Of a DNA stretch of 34,473 nucleotides, positions 24,952 to 33,987 are shown piece after piece; within the stretch, counting starts at the first letter, position 1; each line of letters starts with the position of its first letter. The position numbers and the translations under genes are program-made. The DNA comes from Methylophilaceae bacterium. Its GTDB lineage: Bacteria > Pseudomonadota > Gammaproteobacteria > Burkholderiales > Methylophilaceae. Under the pieces are notes generated by a model. It saw only the letters and a program-made list of their open reading frames with translations. It did not search any database and was not told where the DNA came from. Where the stretch lies: NCBI GenBank assembly GCA_010031285.1, contig RHAY01000001.1, positions 1-34,473 on the forward strand, in the 5' to 3' direction.

Positions 24952-25940
24952 GATGGCTCAAAAATCTGTTTATATTTAATAAAAATATTTTGCAACTGAA
25001 GCTCTTGATTAATTGGATGCGATGCAATTTTTTTTAATTCATTTAATTCATTTGTAAACAAAAGCAAGTTATCAAGATTAATTTGTTTTGCTTGAGATTG
25101 AATACGCTTTTCTTCTTTTTTAAAATAATAATTTTGCTGTGCATGAAGGCTAAGTAGTAAATCAAAAACCCATTTTTGGATCACATTTAATGTCCAATCA
25201 AGCCCTTGAGTAAGTATTGCATAATTAACTTTAGTGATATCGATATTATGGCCTTGAGATAATAATTGAATAATCATCTCTCGCTCTGATTGATTTTCTA
25301 ACTCTTTGATTGCGATAAATGGTGAGCCGCCAGTATATGACAGTAAACTGTCCTCATGGATTATTTTTTGATCAATCAGAAATGTTTTGGCCTCATCTAA
25401 TGAAGGACCGCGAAGATCTAATAATTGGCATCGACTTCGGATGGTCGCAATGAGTTTTTGCGTTTGACTTGTTACAAGAATGAATAAAGTATTTTCAGGA
25501 GGCTCCTCTAAGATTTTAAGGAGTGCATTAGATGCTGCATGATTAAGTGAGTCTGCTGGCTCAATCAAAACAACACGCCTACCCTTCTCTTGATGGACTG
25601 ACAATTCTAAATATTCAGAGAGCTCTCGAATTTGATCAATTAAAATATTTTTTTTACGAACAGTTTTTCTTTTTGATAGCTCATCATCTTCATTTTCAAT
25701 TGGGGCAATATGTTTAAAATCAGGATGTACATCTGGAAACCATTCGCAACTTGAACATGCTTCACATGGCAAATGATTAGAAAGAGTTTTTTGACACAAG
25801 TAGGATTTTGCAAATTTAACTGCAAAATTATACTTTCCAATACCCTCCTTGCCTTTAAAAATTAAAGCATGAGGTAAGTTTTTATTTTCATGAATAGCGA
25901 TCCAAGCATCTTTAAACCAAGGATAAATAGAATCCATCAT
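24948..25940 (-). CDS. holB: DNA polymerase III delta-prime subunit
   Basis: HolB is part of the clamp loader that places the beta sliding clamp on DNA. The 330-residue product has a P-loop-like GKEGIGK at residues 30-36, a zinc module with Cys49, Cys59, Cys62 and Cys65, the segment RRVVLIEPADSLNHAASNALLKILEEPPENTLFILV, and the SRC-type motif ATIRSRCQ. These identify the gamma/delta-prime AAA+ family, and the neighbours tmk and tatD favour holB over dnaX. It overlaps tmk upstream and tatD downstream by 4 bases each. Two adjacent ATG codons (25940 and 25937) leave the exact first residue open by one. Confidence 0.93.
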   Translation of the reverse strand: MMDSIYPWFKDAWIAIHENKNLPHALIFKGKEGIGKYNFAVKFAKSYLCQKTLSNHLPCEACSSCEWFPDVHPDFKHIAPIENEDDELSKRKTVRKKNILIDQIRELSEYLELSVHQEKGRRVVLIEPADSLNHAASNALLKILEEPPENTLFILVTSQTQKLIATIRSRCQLLDLRGPSLDEAKTFLIDQKIIHEDSLLSYTGGSPFIAIKELENQSEREMIIQLLSQGHNIDITKVNYAILTQGLDWTLNVIQKWVFDLLLSLHAQQNYYFKKEEKRIQSQAKQINLDNLLLFTNELNELKKIASHPINQELQLQNIFIKYKQIFEPS

Positions 25941-26551
25941 AAAATAGTTTTTATAGCCTCAATAACATCTCGAGATACGAATTCAATAGCTTGATTTGCA
26001 TTAATAATTTTATAACGATTAGGATGTTGTCTCGCGAGGTCTAAATATACATTTCTAAGACGGTTAAAAAAAGATTCACTTTCTTTTTCAAATTTGTCGG
26101 GGGTTCTATTTTTCTTTAAACGATCAATACTTACTTCGACAGGCAAATCAAATAACAAAGTAAGGTCGGCCTTAAGATCTGGATGAACCCATGATTCAAG
26201 TATTTCAATTTTAGAATATGCGACTTGTTTTCCACCATATTGATAAGCGTATGTCGCATCAGTAAAACGATCAGACACTACAAATATACCTTTATCAAGT
26301 GCTGGTTTGATAATTTCTGCAATATGTTGCTTTCTGGCTGCAAACATAAGAAGCGTTTCTGTTTCTGGATCCATTTCATCATGTAGAAGTAATTCTCTTA
26401 ACTTTTCCCCAAGTTTTGTTCCGCCAGGCTCTCTTGTTCTTACTACTGCGATTTTTTTTAATTCAAGGAAAGATATCACTTCGTCAATATGTGAACTTTT
26501 CCCTGCGCCATCAACACCTTCAAATGTAATAAATTTACCTTTAGTATTCAT
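25937..26551 (-). CDS. tmk: Thymidylate kinase
   Basis: Tmk phosphorylates dTMP to dTDP, an essential step to dTTP. The 204-residue product has the P-loop FEGVDGAGKSS (residues 10-20), TREPGGTKLGEKLRELLL, the DRF motif followed by TDATYAYQYGG, and DLTLLFDLPVEVSIDRL. Length and motifs fit the bacterial enzyme well. It overlaps both neighbours (mltG and holB) by 4 bases, so it is in the middle of a translationally coupled chain. Confidence 0.96.
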   Translation of the reverse strand: MNTKGKFITFEGVDGAGKSSHIDEVISFLELKKIAVVRTREPGGTKLGEKLRELLLHDEMDPETETLLMFAARKQHIAEIIKPALDKGIFVVSDRFTDATYAYQYGGKQVAYSKIEILESWVHPDLKADLTLLFDLPVEVSIDRLKKNRTPDKFEKESESFFNRLRNVYLDLARQHPNRYKIINANQAIEFVSRDVIEAIKTIL

Positions 26552-27528
26552 TTAATCTGATACTTTCTTACAGCATTATTATGTTCATTTAAATTTGTAG
26601 AAAAATAATGGGTTCCATCACCTTTACCCACAAAATAAAGTGCGTCTGTTTTTGTAGGGTGAAGTGCAGCGCGAATAGAAATTAAACTCGGCATAGTAAT
26701 AGGGCCTGGAGGCAATCCCTCTCTAGTATATGTATTATATGGCGTATCGCTAATCAAATCCTTTTTTGTAATATCGCCAGTAAATTTTTTACCAAGTCCG
26801 TATATCACTGTGGGATCGCTCTGAAGTTTCATATTAATACTTAATCGATGAATAAATACACCAGAAATAAGATTGGCCTCTATGGATTTACCCGTTTCTT
26901 TTTCAATGATAGATGCCATAGTGAGAGCCTCATAGCTATTTTTGTAAGGGACCTCTTCCGCTCTATTTGCCCATTCATAATTTAATTTTTTTTGCATCGC
27001 CTTATAAGCTCTTTTGAGAATCTCGATATCAGGTGTATTTCTACTAAAATAATAAGTATCAGGAAAAAATTGGCCTTCGGCTGATTCATATGGCATTCCT
27101 AGAGCTAAAGCAATGGCTTTTGAATCATAAGGCTTCATCGTTTTTTTAATACTATCGTTTGCTTTTATTTTTTCTAACATAGACTGAAGATCTTGCCCTT
27201 CAATGAAAGTAATTGAACCTTCAGTAGCTCGGCCTTCAACAAGAGATTTTAATAATTGATAGGGTGTAATATTTGGATTGAGATAATAGTTGCCAGGTCT
27301 TAATTTTCTGGATTGTCCCAACGCTTTACCAAGGATGATGAATCTCCAAGGTTCATTAAGAATTTTTTCATCGACGAGTTGAAAAGCAATAGTTTTGAGA
27401 CTACTGCCAGGTTCAATCTCTACAGCTAAATCTGCTTTATTTATGTGAAGTGGTGTAATAAGAAAGTGAATCACCCAAATTAAAAAGGGGATAAATATTA
27501 TCATTAACCGAATAAGCCATTTTTTCAT
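26548..27528 (-). CDS. mltG: Endolytic peptidoglycan transglycosylase MltG
   Basis: MltG cuts nascent glycan strands and is thought to set their length. The 326-residue inner-membrane protein has one N-terminal helix (about 5-24), a LysM-like region (LRPGNYYLNPNITPYQLL), then the YceG catalytic domain with EGQFFPDTYYF, the catalytic Glu209 in SIIEKETG, and LQSDPTVIYGLG, followed by YNTYTREGLPPGPI. The position between pabC and tmk is the classic one in Proteobacteria. Both junctions are 4-base overlaps. Confidence 0.95.
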   Translation of the reverse strand: MKKWLIRLMIIFIPFLIWVIHFLITPLHINKADLAVEIEPGSSLKTIAFQLVDEKILNEPWRFIILGKALGQSRKLRPGNYYLNPNITPYQLLKSLVEGRATEGSITFIEGQDLQSMLEKIKANDSIKKTMKPYDSKAIALALGMPYESAEGQFFPDTYYFSRNTPDIEILKRAYKAMQKKLNYEWANRAEEVPYKNSYEALTMASIIEKETGKSIEANLISGVFIHRLSINMKLQSDPTVIYGLGKKFTGDITKKDLISDTPYNTYTREGLPPGPITMPSLISIRAALHPTKTDALYFVGKGDGTHYFSTNLNEHNNAVRKYQIK

Positions 27529-28340
27529 ATATTCAAATGTTTGAGTGACTGGTTAAATAGTGATGCTAATTCTTGGCGCTGCCAAGACTTATTTTTAATT
27601 TTTTTAACTTGTAGAACACCAAATAAACTGTTTGTTATAAAGACTTCATCGCTCGCTAAAAGTTTATTTAAAGTAAATGTTGCTTCTTTGATTTTGAAAC
27701 CTAACCCTGCAGAGACTTTAAGAATTAATTCTCTTGTAACTCCTTTAATACCAACATGGGTTATCTTAGGTGTGTAAATAGTTTTTCCAATACGCATAAA
27801 AATATTGCTGGAGATACACTCAATCACATATCCATTCTGATTAAGAAGAATACCATCAGCGTATTGATCACCTTCCCATTCTTGTCTTGCCATAATGTTT
27901 TCTAATCGATTGAGATGTTTAACACCCGAAAGAATCGAAGGATTAAGTTTTTGTTTACATACGTAGAGATTAACGCCAATTTTAAAATATTCTTTTGGAT
28001 AACTTGGCATTTTAGTTTTAATTAAAAAACGATTATGTTTAATATCCTCGTTAAATTTATAGCCTCGCTCACTAGTACCTCTTGAAATAATAAATTTCCC
28101 GACTGATTTAGTCTTTGATTTAAATAAAGTACGTATATCAGACAACAAATCTTTTTCTTTAGGGGGGGTTATTTTCATTGCAAGACAATCGTCTACTATT
28201 TTTTTGTAGTGATGTTTCCAATGAACTGGTTTCTTATTTTCTACAACAAAAGTTCTAAAAATTCCATCGCCATATTGAAATGCACGATCAAAAGGACTGA
28301 TCTTTTGAAATGTACCATTTATGAGGAATTGTTTTGACAA
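27525..28340 (-). CDS. pabC: Aminodeoxychorismate lyase (class IV aminotransferase fold)
   Basis: PabC eliminates pyruvate from 4-amino-4-deoxychorismate to give p-aminobenzoate for folate. The 271-residue product has FDRAFQYGDGIFRTF, Lys141 in GVKHLNRLENI as the expected PLP Schiff-base lysine, and the segment GYVIECISSNIFM. D-amino acid aminotransferases share this fold, but its place between fabF and mltG strongly favours PabC. The start lies 63 bases after fabF, the largest gap in this part of the run, and its end overlaps mltG. Confidence 0.92.
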   Translation of the reverse strand: MSKQFLINGTFQKISPFDRAFQYGDGIFRTFVVENKKPVHWKHHYKKIVDDCLAMKITPPKEKDLLSDIRTLFKSKTKSVGKFIISRGTSERGYKFNEDIKHNRFLIKTKMPSYPKEYFKIGVNLYVCKQKLNPSILSGVKHLNRLENIMARQEWEGDQYADGILLNQNGYVIECISSNIFMRIGKTIYTPKITHVGIKGVTRELILKVSAGLGFKIKEATFTLNKLLASDEVFITNSLFGVLQVKKIKNKSWQRQELASLFNQSLKHLNI

Positions 28341-28403
28341 ATTAGACAGCCAATTCTGAAGTAAATAATGAGTTCATTTTAGATTAAACCCATTTGAAGA
28401 AAC

Positions 28404-29636
28404 CTATATTTTTTTAAATACAAGACTTCCGTTAGTGCCACCAAAACCAAAGTTATTTTTGAGCGCAACATTAATTTTCATTGATCTTGCTTCATTGGCA
28501 CAATAGTCAAGATCGCATTCCGGATCTTGATTAAAAATATTGATTGTAGGTGGAGAAATTTGATTATGAATGGCTAAAACAGTAAATACAGATTCAATGC
28601 CACCTGCTCCGCCTAATAAATGGCCCGTCATCGATTTTGTAGAATTCACAACGAGTTTTTTAGCAAGGTCTCCAAACGTAGCTTTGATTGCATTCGTTTC
28701 ATTAAGATCTCCAAGAGGTGTTGATGTGCCATGCGCATTAATATATTGCACATTATCTGTATTCACATTTGCATTTTTTAATGCATTCACAATAGAGCGT
28801 CTGGGTCCATCCATGTTAGGAGCAGTAATATGATAAGCATCCGCACTCATGCCATAGCCTGAAAGCTCCGCATAAATTTTGGCACCTCTTTGTTTTGCAT
28901 GTTCATATTCCTCAAGCACCATAACACCAGCACCTTCGCCAATCACAAAACCATCGCGGTCTTTATCCCATGGACGGCTTGCAGTTTTTGGATCGTCATT
29001 ACGTGATGAAAGCGCTTTTGCTGCAGAAAATCCAGCTACTGATAATTCAGTGATAGCAGCTTCTGAACCCCCTGCCAACATCACATCAGCATCCCCGTAT
29101 TCAATCATTCTCGCTGCATCACCAATTGAATGTGTTCCTGTTGTACACGCAGTCACAATAGAGACATTAGGGCCTTTCAAATTGAGCATAATAGAGAGAT
29201 TGCCGGAGATCATATTGATAATCGTCCCTGGAATAAAAAATGGCGATACTTTACGAACGCCGCCTTCATCAAAAACATCGCTTGTAGATTCGATTAAATT
29301 AATTCCACCGATACCTGATCCAACAGACACACCGATGCGCTCACTATTCTGCTCAGTCACTTCAATGCCAGAATCTTTAAATGCTTCAATACCCGCTGCG
29401 ATACCAAATTGAATGAAAGTATCCATCCGGCGAGCATCTTTAGGAGGAATGTATGCTAGCGGATCGAAATTTTTGACCTCGCCTGCGACTTGAGAAGGAA
29501 ATGTTGAGCAGTCAAATTTGGTAATTCTACCTATACCCGATTGACCGTTAATAATATTGGTCCAAGATTCTTTTACCCCTAAACCTACTGGAGTAATCAA
29601 GCCTAAACCGGTGACTACAACTCTTCTCTTAGACAT
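28404..29636 (-). CDS. fabF: 3-oxoacyl-[ACP] synthase II
   Basis: FabF condenses malonyl-ACP with a growing acyl-ACP. The 410-residue product has the catalytic triad: Cys164 in VTACTTGTH, His in NAHGTSTPLGD, and His in KSMTGHLLGGAGG. The typical N-terminus is RRVVVTGLGLITPVG, and the end is FGFGGTNGSLVF. The length matches the family. It lies 51 bases downstream of acpP in the classic fabH-fabD-fabG-acpP-fabF order. Large ORFs on the opposite strand here are shadows. Confidence 0.97.
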   Translation of the reverse strand: MSKRRVVVTGLGLITPVGLGVKESWTNIINGQSGIGRITKFDCSTFPSQVAGEVKNFDPLAYIPPKDARRMDTFIQFGIAAGIEAFKDSGIEVTEQNSERIGVSVGSGIGGINLIESTSDVFDEGGVRKVSPFFIPGTIINMISGNLSIMLNLKGPNVSIVTACTTGTHSIGDAARMIEYGDADVMLAGGSEAAITELSVAGFSAAKALSSRNDDPKTASRPWDKDRDGFVIGEGAGVMVLEEYEHAKQRGAKIYAELSGYGMSADAYHITAPNMDGPRRSIVNALKNANVNTDNVQYINAHGTSTPLGDLNETNAIKATFGDLAKKLVVNSTKSMTGHLLGGAGGIESVFTVLAIHNQISPPTINIFNQDPECDLDYCANEARSMKINVALKNNFGFGGTNGSLVFKKI

Positions 29637-29687
29637 GGATTAAACCCAACCCTTTCAATATTTAGAAAAGGTCAGGCAACATTTGAA

Positions 29688-29924
29688 TTATTTTAAATTT
29701 TTGTTGATGTAATCAACGGCTTGCTGAACTGTAGTAATCTTTTCAGCTTCTTCGTCAGGAATTTCACAATCAAACTCTTCTTCTAAAGCCATGACGAGTT
29801 CAACTGTATCAAGTGAATCGGCGCCTAAATCATCTACAAATGATGATGTATTTTTTACATCAGCTTCTTTGGTGCCAAGTTGTTCTGCAACAATTTTTTT
29901 TACACGTTGTTCGATGTCAGACAT
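29688..29924 (-). CDS. acpP: Acyl carrier protein
   Basis: AcpP carries fatty acyl intermediates on a 4'-phosphopantetheine arm. The 78-residue acidic protein has the attachment site Ser37 in GADSLDTVEL, and it ends in the usual AVDYINKNLK helix. A strong ribosome site AAAAGGGG (29933-29940) lies 8 bases before the ATG, consistent with the very high expression expected for ACP. The 94-base gap to fabG is the longest in the cluster and contains three inverted repeats. Confidence 0.98.
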   Translation of the reverse strand: MSDIEQRVKKIVAEQLGTKEADVKNTSSFVDDLGADSLDTVELVMALEEEFDCEIPDEEAEKITTVQQAVDYINKNLK

Positions 29925-30018
29925 CTAAAATACCCCTTTTATTTAAGAAATGGCACTTAAGCCATGCGTTATTTTAACAAATCTTGTTAAGAATTTTGTA
30001 ATAAAGTTAAAAAATAAC
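29925..30018 (-). promoter_or_regulatory. acpP leader with three short inverted repeats
   Basis: This gap carries AAGTTA/TAACTT (30004-30020, overlapping the fabG stop), TTAACAA/TTGTTAA (29974-29990) and ATGGC/GCCAT (29950-29965). The acpP ribosome site follows. The hairpins could be mRNA processing or stability signals separating acpP from fabG. I saw no convincing -35/-10 pair, though a separate acpP promoter is expected from other species. Confidence 0.4.
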
Positions 30019-30768
30019 TTAAATCATTAACATTCCACCATTGACATGAAGGGTCTCACCTGTGATATAAGACGCTTCTTTAGAAGCCAAAAAGCATACA
30101 GCAGCGCCAATATCCTCAGGGTTTCCTAAGCGGCCTAATGGAACGTGGTCTAGAAGTTGCTTTTTATGTTCTTCTGATAATCCTTTTGTCATGTCGGTAT
30201 CAATGAATCCGGGCGCCACGCAATTTACTGTAATTCCTCGACTACCAATTTCTTTCGCTAAAGATTTTGTGAACCCAGTCACACCTGCTTTTGCAGCGGC
30301 ATAATTTGTTTGGCCTCCATTACCCATATGACCTACTACAGAAGTAATATTAATAATTCGACCGTAGCGACTTTTCATCATGCTTCGAATAAGCGCCTGA
30401 CTCATACGAAAAATAGATTTTAAATTAGTTGAGATAACATCATCCCATTCCTCTTCTTTCATGCGCATAAGCAACATATCTTTAGTAATACCGGCATTAT
30501 TTACGAGTATTGAGATATCACCATGTTCTTTAATAATGGCATCTATGGTTTGAAGAATTGCCTCATTATCATTGACATCTAATTTAATTCCTTTACCTAA
30601 AATATTTTGCTCTTTTAGAAATGCTGAAATTTTTTCTGCCCCATCTTCTGTCGTTGCAGTACCAATCACAAAAGCTTTTTGTTTTCCCAAACTTAAAGCA
30701 ATGGATTGTCCTATACCTCGGCTAGCGCCCGTAACAAGTGCAATTTGATTTTCGAGATTAATAAACAT
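30019..30768 (-). CDS. fabG: 3-oxoacyl-[ACP] reductase
   Basis: FabG is the NADPH-dependent short-chain dehydrogenase that reduces 3-ketoacyl-ACP. The 249-residue product has the cofactor motif TGASRGIG at residues 13-20, NNAG at about 90-93, and the catalytic Ser143, Tyr156 and Lys160 in SVVGHMGNGGQTNYAAAKAG. The segment VNCVAPGFIDTDMT is also typical. Many SDRs share these motifs, but position between fabD and acpP makes the assignment firm. Confidence 0.97.
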   Translation of the reverse strand: MFINLENQIALVTGASRGIGQSIALSLGKQKAFVIGTATTEDGAEKISAFLKEQNILGKGIKLDVNDNEAILQTIDAIIKEHGDISILVNNAGITKDMLLMRMKEEEWDDVISTNLKSIFRMSQALIRSMMKSRYGRIINITSVVGHMGNGGQTNYAAAKAGVTGFTKSLAKEIGSRGITVNCVAPGFIDTDMTKGLSEEHKKQLLDHVPLGRLGNPEDIGAAVCFLASKEASYITGETLHVNGGMLMI

Positions 30769-30786
30769 ATTTTTTCCTAAATAGTT

Positions 30787-31716
30787 TTATTGTGTAAGTG
30801 TTTTAAATTCATCTAAAGCATTTTCATTCACAAGAGCAGTACTTTGTAATTCAGCTGAGATACGCTTCGTGAGTCCTGTAAGCACTTTGCCTGGACCGCA
30901 TTCTGCTATATGAGTAATTTTATTTAATGCGATCTTTTCAATTGTTTCAACCCATCTCACCGGATGACAAAGTTGTTTGGAGAGAGCATCTTTAATTTTA
31001 TTTGTATCACTATGCTCTTCAACATCTACATTATGTATAACGGCAATAGCTGGTTTTTTAATTGTAATGTTGTTTAAATACTCCCTTAGCTCATTAGAAG
31101 CTTTTTGCATAAGAGAACAATGTGAGGGCACACTCACTGGTAAAAGAATCGCGCGCTTAGCACCTTTTGTTTTGGCTGCTTCAATCGCACGCTCAACTGC
31201 CAAAACATTACCTGCAATAACGACCTGCCCTGGTGAATTAAAGTTTACCGCTTCAACAACTTCATTTTCTTGAGCTTCTTTACATGCATTTAGGACTTCC
31301 TCATCACTCAATCCAAGGATAGCAGCCATAGCCCCTACACCTTCAGGAACAGCTCTTTGCATGACTTCTGCCCTAAATTTAACAAGCTTTAAAGCGTCTT
31401 TGAATTCGATGGCGTCTGATGCGACGAGCGCCGTATATTCACCGAGACTGTGTCCTGCGAGGTAATTTGGAGCTTTATCTGTTTTAGATTGCCAAAGACG
31501 CCATATTGCAATCCCTGCTGTTAAAAGAATAGGTTGCGTATGAATCGTTTGATTAATCTCTTCATTAGGTTCAGTTGCCATTTTCCAAAAATCAATACCG
31601 AGAACATCAGATGCCTCATCAAAAGTTGAGCGAATCAACGGATGATCATTAAAATCCGCCATCATGCCGACTGACTGCGAGCCTTGACCAGGAAAAATAA
31701 AAGAGAATTTATTCAT
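30787..31716 (-). CDS. fabD: Malonyl-CoA:ACP transacylase
   Basis: FabD loads malonyl groups onto ACP. The 309-residue product begins with FIFPGQGSQSVGMM and has the nucleophile Ser90 in AGHSLGEYTAL. QRAVPEGVGAMAAILG carries the substrate-binding Arg region, and VPSHCSLM carries the active-site His. The closing AECGPGKVLTGL is also characteristic. It lies 18 bases before fabG and 36 bases after fabH. Confidence 0.97.
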   Translation of the reverse strand: MNKFSFIFPGQGSQSVGMMADFNDHPLIRSTFDEASDVLGIDFWKMATEPNEEINQTIHTQPILLTAGIAIWRLWQSKTDKAPNYLAGHSLGEYTALVASDAIEFKDALKLVKFRAEVMQRAVPEGVGAMAAILGLSDEEVLNACKEAQENEVVEAVNFNSPGQVVIAGNVLAVERAIEAAKTKGAKRAILLPVSVPSHCSLMQKASNELREYLNNITIKKPAIAVIHNVDVEEHSDTNKIKDALSKQLCHPVRWVETIEKIALNKITHIAECGPGKVLTGLTKRISAELQSTALVNENALDEFKTLTQ

Positions 31717-31752
31717 AATTTACTTGATATTTTTATATTAATTATATGATTT

Positions 31753-32706
31753 TTAATACTTAATTAAAGCTGATCCCCATGTAAATCCACCACCAAAAGC
31801 TTCCATCAAAAGCGTTTCACCCCTTTTAATTTTATGTTCTCGAATGGCTGTATCTAGCGCTAGAGGAATTGAAGCTGCGGAAGTATTGCCATGTCTATCA
31901 ATGGTCACAATGACACGATCCATACTCATATTTAATTTTTTTGCGGTCGCTTCTAAGATTCGAATATTGGCCTGATGAGGCACAAGCCAATCAATATCTG
32001 ATTTGTCTAATTGATTCATTTCAAGCGTTTCATCAACAATAGAATCCAATGTATTCACAGCCATCTTAAACACTTGATTGCCTTGCATTTCAATGGTGGT
32101 CTTTCCCTTTTGGTGAGATACGCCACTAGGTACATGAAGTAATTTTTCATAAGCACCATCCGCATGGATATGCGTAGATAAGATACCGGGCTGATCTGAT
32201 GCTTCAAGAATAATAGCACCCCCACCATCACCCCAAAGAATAGCGTTACTTCGATCAGAATAATCTGTGATGCGTGACATAGTATCAGCACCAATGACTA
32301 ATACGCATTTTGCAGCGCCTGTTTTAATAAAATTATCTGCGACTGAAAGCGCGTAAACAAAACCACTACATACTGCCTGAATATCAAATGCTGGGCATAA
32401 CGATAAGCCAAGTTTTGTTTGAATAATACAAGCTGTGCTTGGAAATATTTTATCGGGTGTCGTCGTTGCTACAATGATAAGATCTATTTTATTTGCATGG
32501 ATACCAGAAGCCTCAATTGCCTTTTTAGATGCTTCTACCGCTAAATCGCTTGTGTATTGATGTGCTGATACAATATGTCTTTCTTTAATGCCCGTTCTTG
32601 TTGTAATCCACTCATCAGTCGTTTCAAACATTTTTTCAAGATCATGATTGTTAAGAATTTTTTCAGGGAGATAACTTCCTGTCCCTATAATTTTTGAATA
32701 AATCAT
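31753..32706 (-). CDS. fabH: 3-oxoacyl-[ACP] synthase III
   Basis: FabH starts fatty acid synthesis by condensing acetyl-CoA with malonyl-ACP. The 317-residue product has the triad Cys113 (DIQAVCSGF), His244 (VPHQANIRI) and Asn274 (GNTSAASIP), at the standard spacing. The N-terminus, with IIGTGSYLPEKILNN and TTDEWITTRTGI, is also canonical. The start overlaps the plsX end by 4 bases. Confidence 0.97.
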   Translation of the reverse strand: MIYSKIIGTGSYLPEKILNNHDLEKMFETTDEWITTRTGIKERHIVSAHQYTSDLAVEASKKAIEASGIHANKIDLIIVATTTPDKIFPSTACIIQTKLGLSLCPAFDIQAVCSGFVYALSVADNFIKTGAAKCVLVIGADTMSRITDYSDRSNAILWGDGGGAIILEASDQPGILSTHIHADGAYEKLLHVPSGVSHQKGKTTIEMQGNQVFKMAVNTLDSIVDETLEMNQLDKSDIDWLVPHQANIRILEATAKKLNMSMDRVIVTIDRHGNTSAASIPLALDTAIREHKIKRGETLLMEAFGGGFTWGSALIKY

Positions 32707-33734
32707 ATCTGCTCTGTCTGTGAAATATCTAAAGGCATTTCTAATTCAAGTTGTTTTTGTATTTTTTCTAGTACATTATTTTTTGATTCTTCAATAGCGG
32801 TCTGAATTGCAAAAAAGAAAGAATAACTATCAGCCCCACCATGACTTTTAACTACAATACCTTTGAGACCTAAAAAGCTAGCCCCGTTATACCTTCTAGG
32901 GTCGAGTCTTTTTTTGAATCGATTAAGAACTAACAAAGATACAAATGCCATTAGCTTTGTAATCCAATTACGCTTAAATTCTTGTGTTAAAAATCGACCC
33001 ATGAGTTGAGCAATGCCTTCTGCTGTTTTTAGTGCCACATTTCCTACAAATCCATCGCATACAACGACATCCGTTGTACCCTTAAAAATATCATTGCCTT
33101 CAACATTACCATAAAAGTTCAGATGGCTTCGACGAAGTAACTCACCAGCCTCTTTAACAATTTCATTGCCTTTGATGTCTTCTGCGCCAATATTTAAGAG
33201 CCCTACAGAAGGCTTAGGATTACCCGTCACTGAGCTGACGAGCATAGCACCCATGACTGCGAATTGTAATAAATGCTCCGCCGTGCAGTCTGTATTAGCC
33301 CCAAGATCTAACATATAGGTTGTGCCTTTTTGGCTAGGCAAACTTGATGCAATAGCAGGCCTATCAATACCTGGTAACATTTTTAATACATAGCGTGCGG
33401 TTGCCATAAGTGCGCCAGTATTACCAGCGCTTACGCAAGCCTGGGCTTTTTCTTCCTTTATTAAATTAATAGCAACACGCATGGAAGAATCTTTTTTATT
33501 TTTTAAAGCACTCTGGGGCGATTCATCCATTTCAACCACTTCAGTTGCATGTTGAATCGTTAAGCGTGTATTGGTGTATTTATTTTTTTGAAGTTCTTTT
33601 TGAATAAGCTCTTTATCGCCAACTAAAATAATGTGAAGTTGGTCATATTTTGATAACGCATTGATGGAGGCTGGAATGGTGACTTTAGGGCCATGATCCC
33701 CGCCCATTGCGTCAACTGCTAGGGTGATTGTCAT
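32703..33734 (-). CDS. plsX: Phosphate acyltransferase PlsX
   Basis: PlsX makes acyl-phosphate from acyl-ACP, the first step to phosphatidic acid with PlsY and PlsC. The 343-residue product starts with TLAVDAMGGDHGPKVTIP and contains CVSAGNTGALMA, GIDRPAIASSLP, YMLDLGAN and VCDGFVGNVALKTAEG, all family signatures. It lies downstream of rpmF, after a gap with a long inverted repeat, and overlaps fabH. Its link to fabH couples phospholipid and fatty acid synthesis. Confidence 0.97.
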   Translation of the reverse strand: MTITLAVDAMGGDHGPKVTIPASINALSKYDQLHIILVGDKELIQKELQKNKYTNTRLTIQHATEVVEMDESPQSALKNKKDSSMRVAINLIKEEKAQACVSAGNTGALMATARYVLKMLPGIDRPAIASSLPSQKGTTYMLDLGANTDCTAEHLLQFAVMGAMLVSSVTGNPKPSVGLLNIGAEDIKGNEIVKEAGELLRRSHLNFYGNVEGNDIFKGTTDVVVCDGFVGNVALKTAEGIAQLMGRFLTQEFKRNWITKLMAFVSLLVLNRFKKRLDPRRYNGASFLGLKGIVVKSHGGADSYSFFFAIQTAIEESKNNVLEKIQKQLELEMPLDISQTEQI

Positions 33735-33770
33735 TTATTCTCTTAATGCTTTAAGAGCAATGAAAGAAAT

Positions 33771-33805
33771 AAATCAGAATAATTGAAAAAGAATTATTCT
33801 GATTT
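33771..33805 (-). terminator. Perfect 14-bp inverted repeat over the rpmF stop codon
   Basis: AAATCAGAATAATT (33771-33784) and its exact complement (33792-33805) flank the 7-base loop GAAAAAG. The repeat covers the last codons and stop of rpmF. On the transcribed strand it is followed by a T-rich stretch (TATTTCTTT). It may be an attenuator or an RNA-processing site that lowers plsX-fab expression relative to ribosomal protein L32. The stem is all but free of G/C, so termination would be weak. Confidence 0.5.
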
Positions 33806-33973
33806 ATTCTGAATAACTTTTTTGCCTCGATAATAGCCTGTTGGGCTTACGTGATGACGCAAATGAACTTCGCCAGTAGTTGGTTCTACAGCAAGAGGTG
33901 GATTGGATAAAAAATCGTGAGAACGATGCATTCCACGTTTTGATGGTGATTTTTTATTTTGCTGAACAGCCAT
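33794..33973 (-). CDS. rpmF: 50S ribosomal protein L32
   Basis: This 59-residue basic ribosomal protein starts with MAVQQNKKSPSKRGMHRSHD and contains LAVEPTTGEVHLRHHVSPTGYYRGKKV, the standard bacterial L32 pattern. No zinc-binding Cys pairs are present, the usual proteobacterial type. It lies 14 bases after yceD, the universal partner in this operon, and upstream of plsX. Its stop codon is inside the long inverted repeat at 33771-33805. Confidence 0.97.
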   Translation of the reverse strand: MAVQQNKKSPSKRGMHRSHDFLSNPPLAVEPTTGEVHLRHHVSPTGYYRGKKVIQNKSE

Positions 33974-33987
33974 AGCAACTCCTAAAT

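Noticed and set aside
28879..29412. 177-codon plus-strand ORF opposite fabF
   Set aside because: Serine/proline-rich shadow of a strongly conserved gene, with no ribosome site or recognisable motif.
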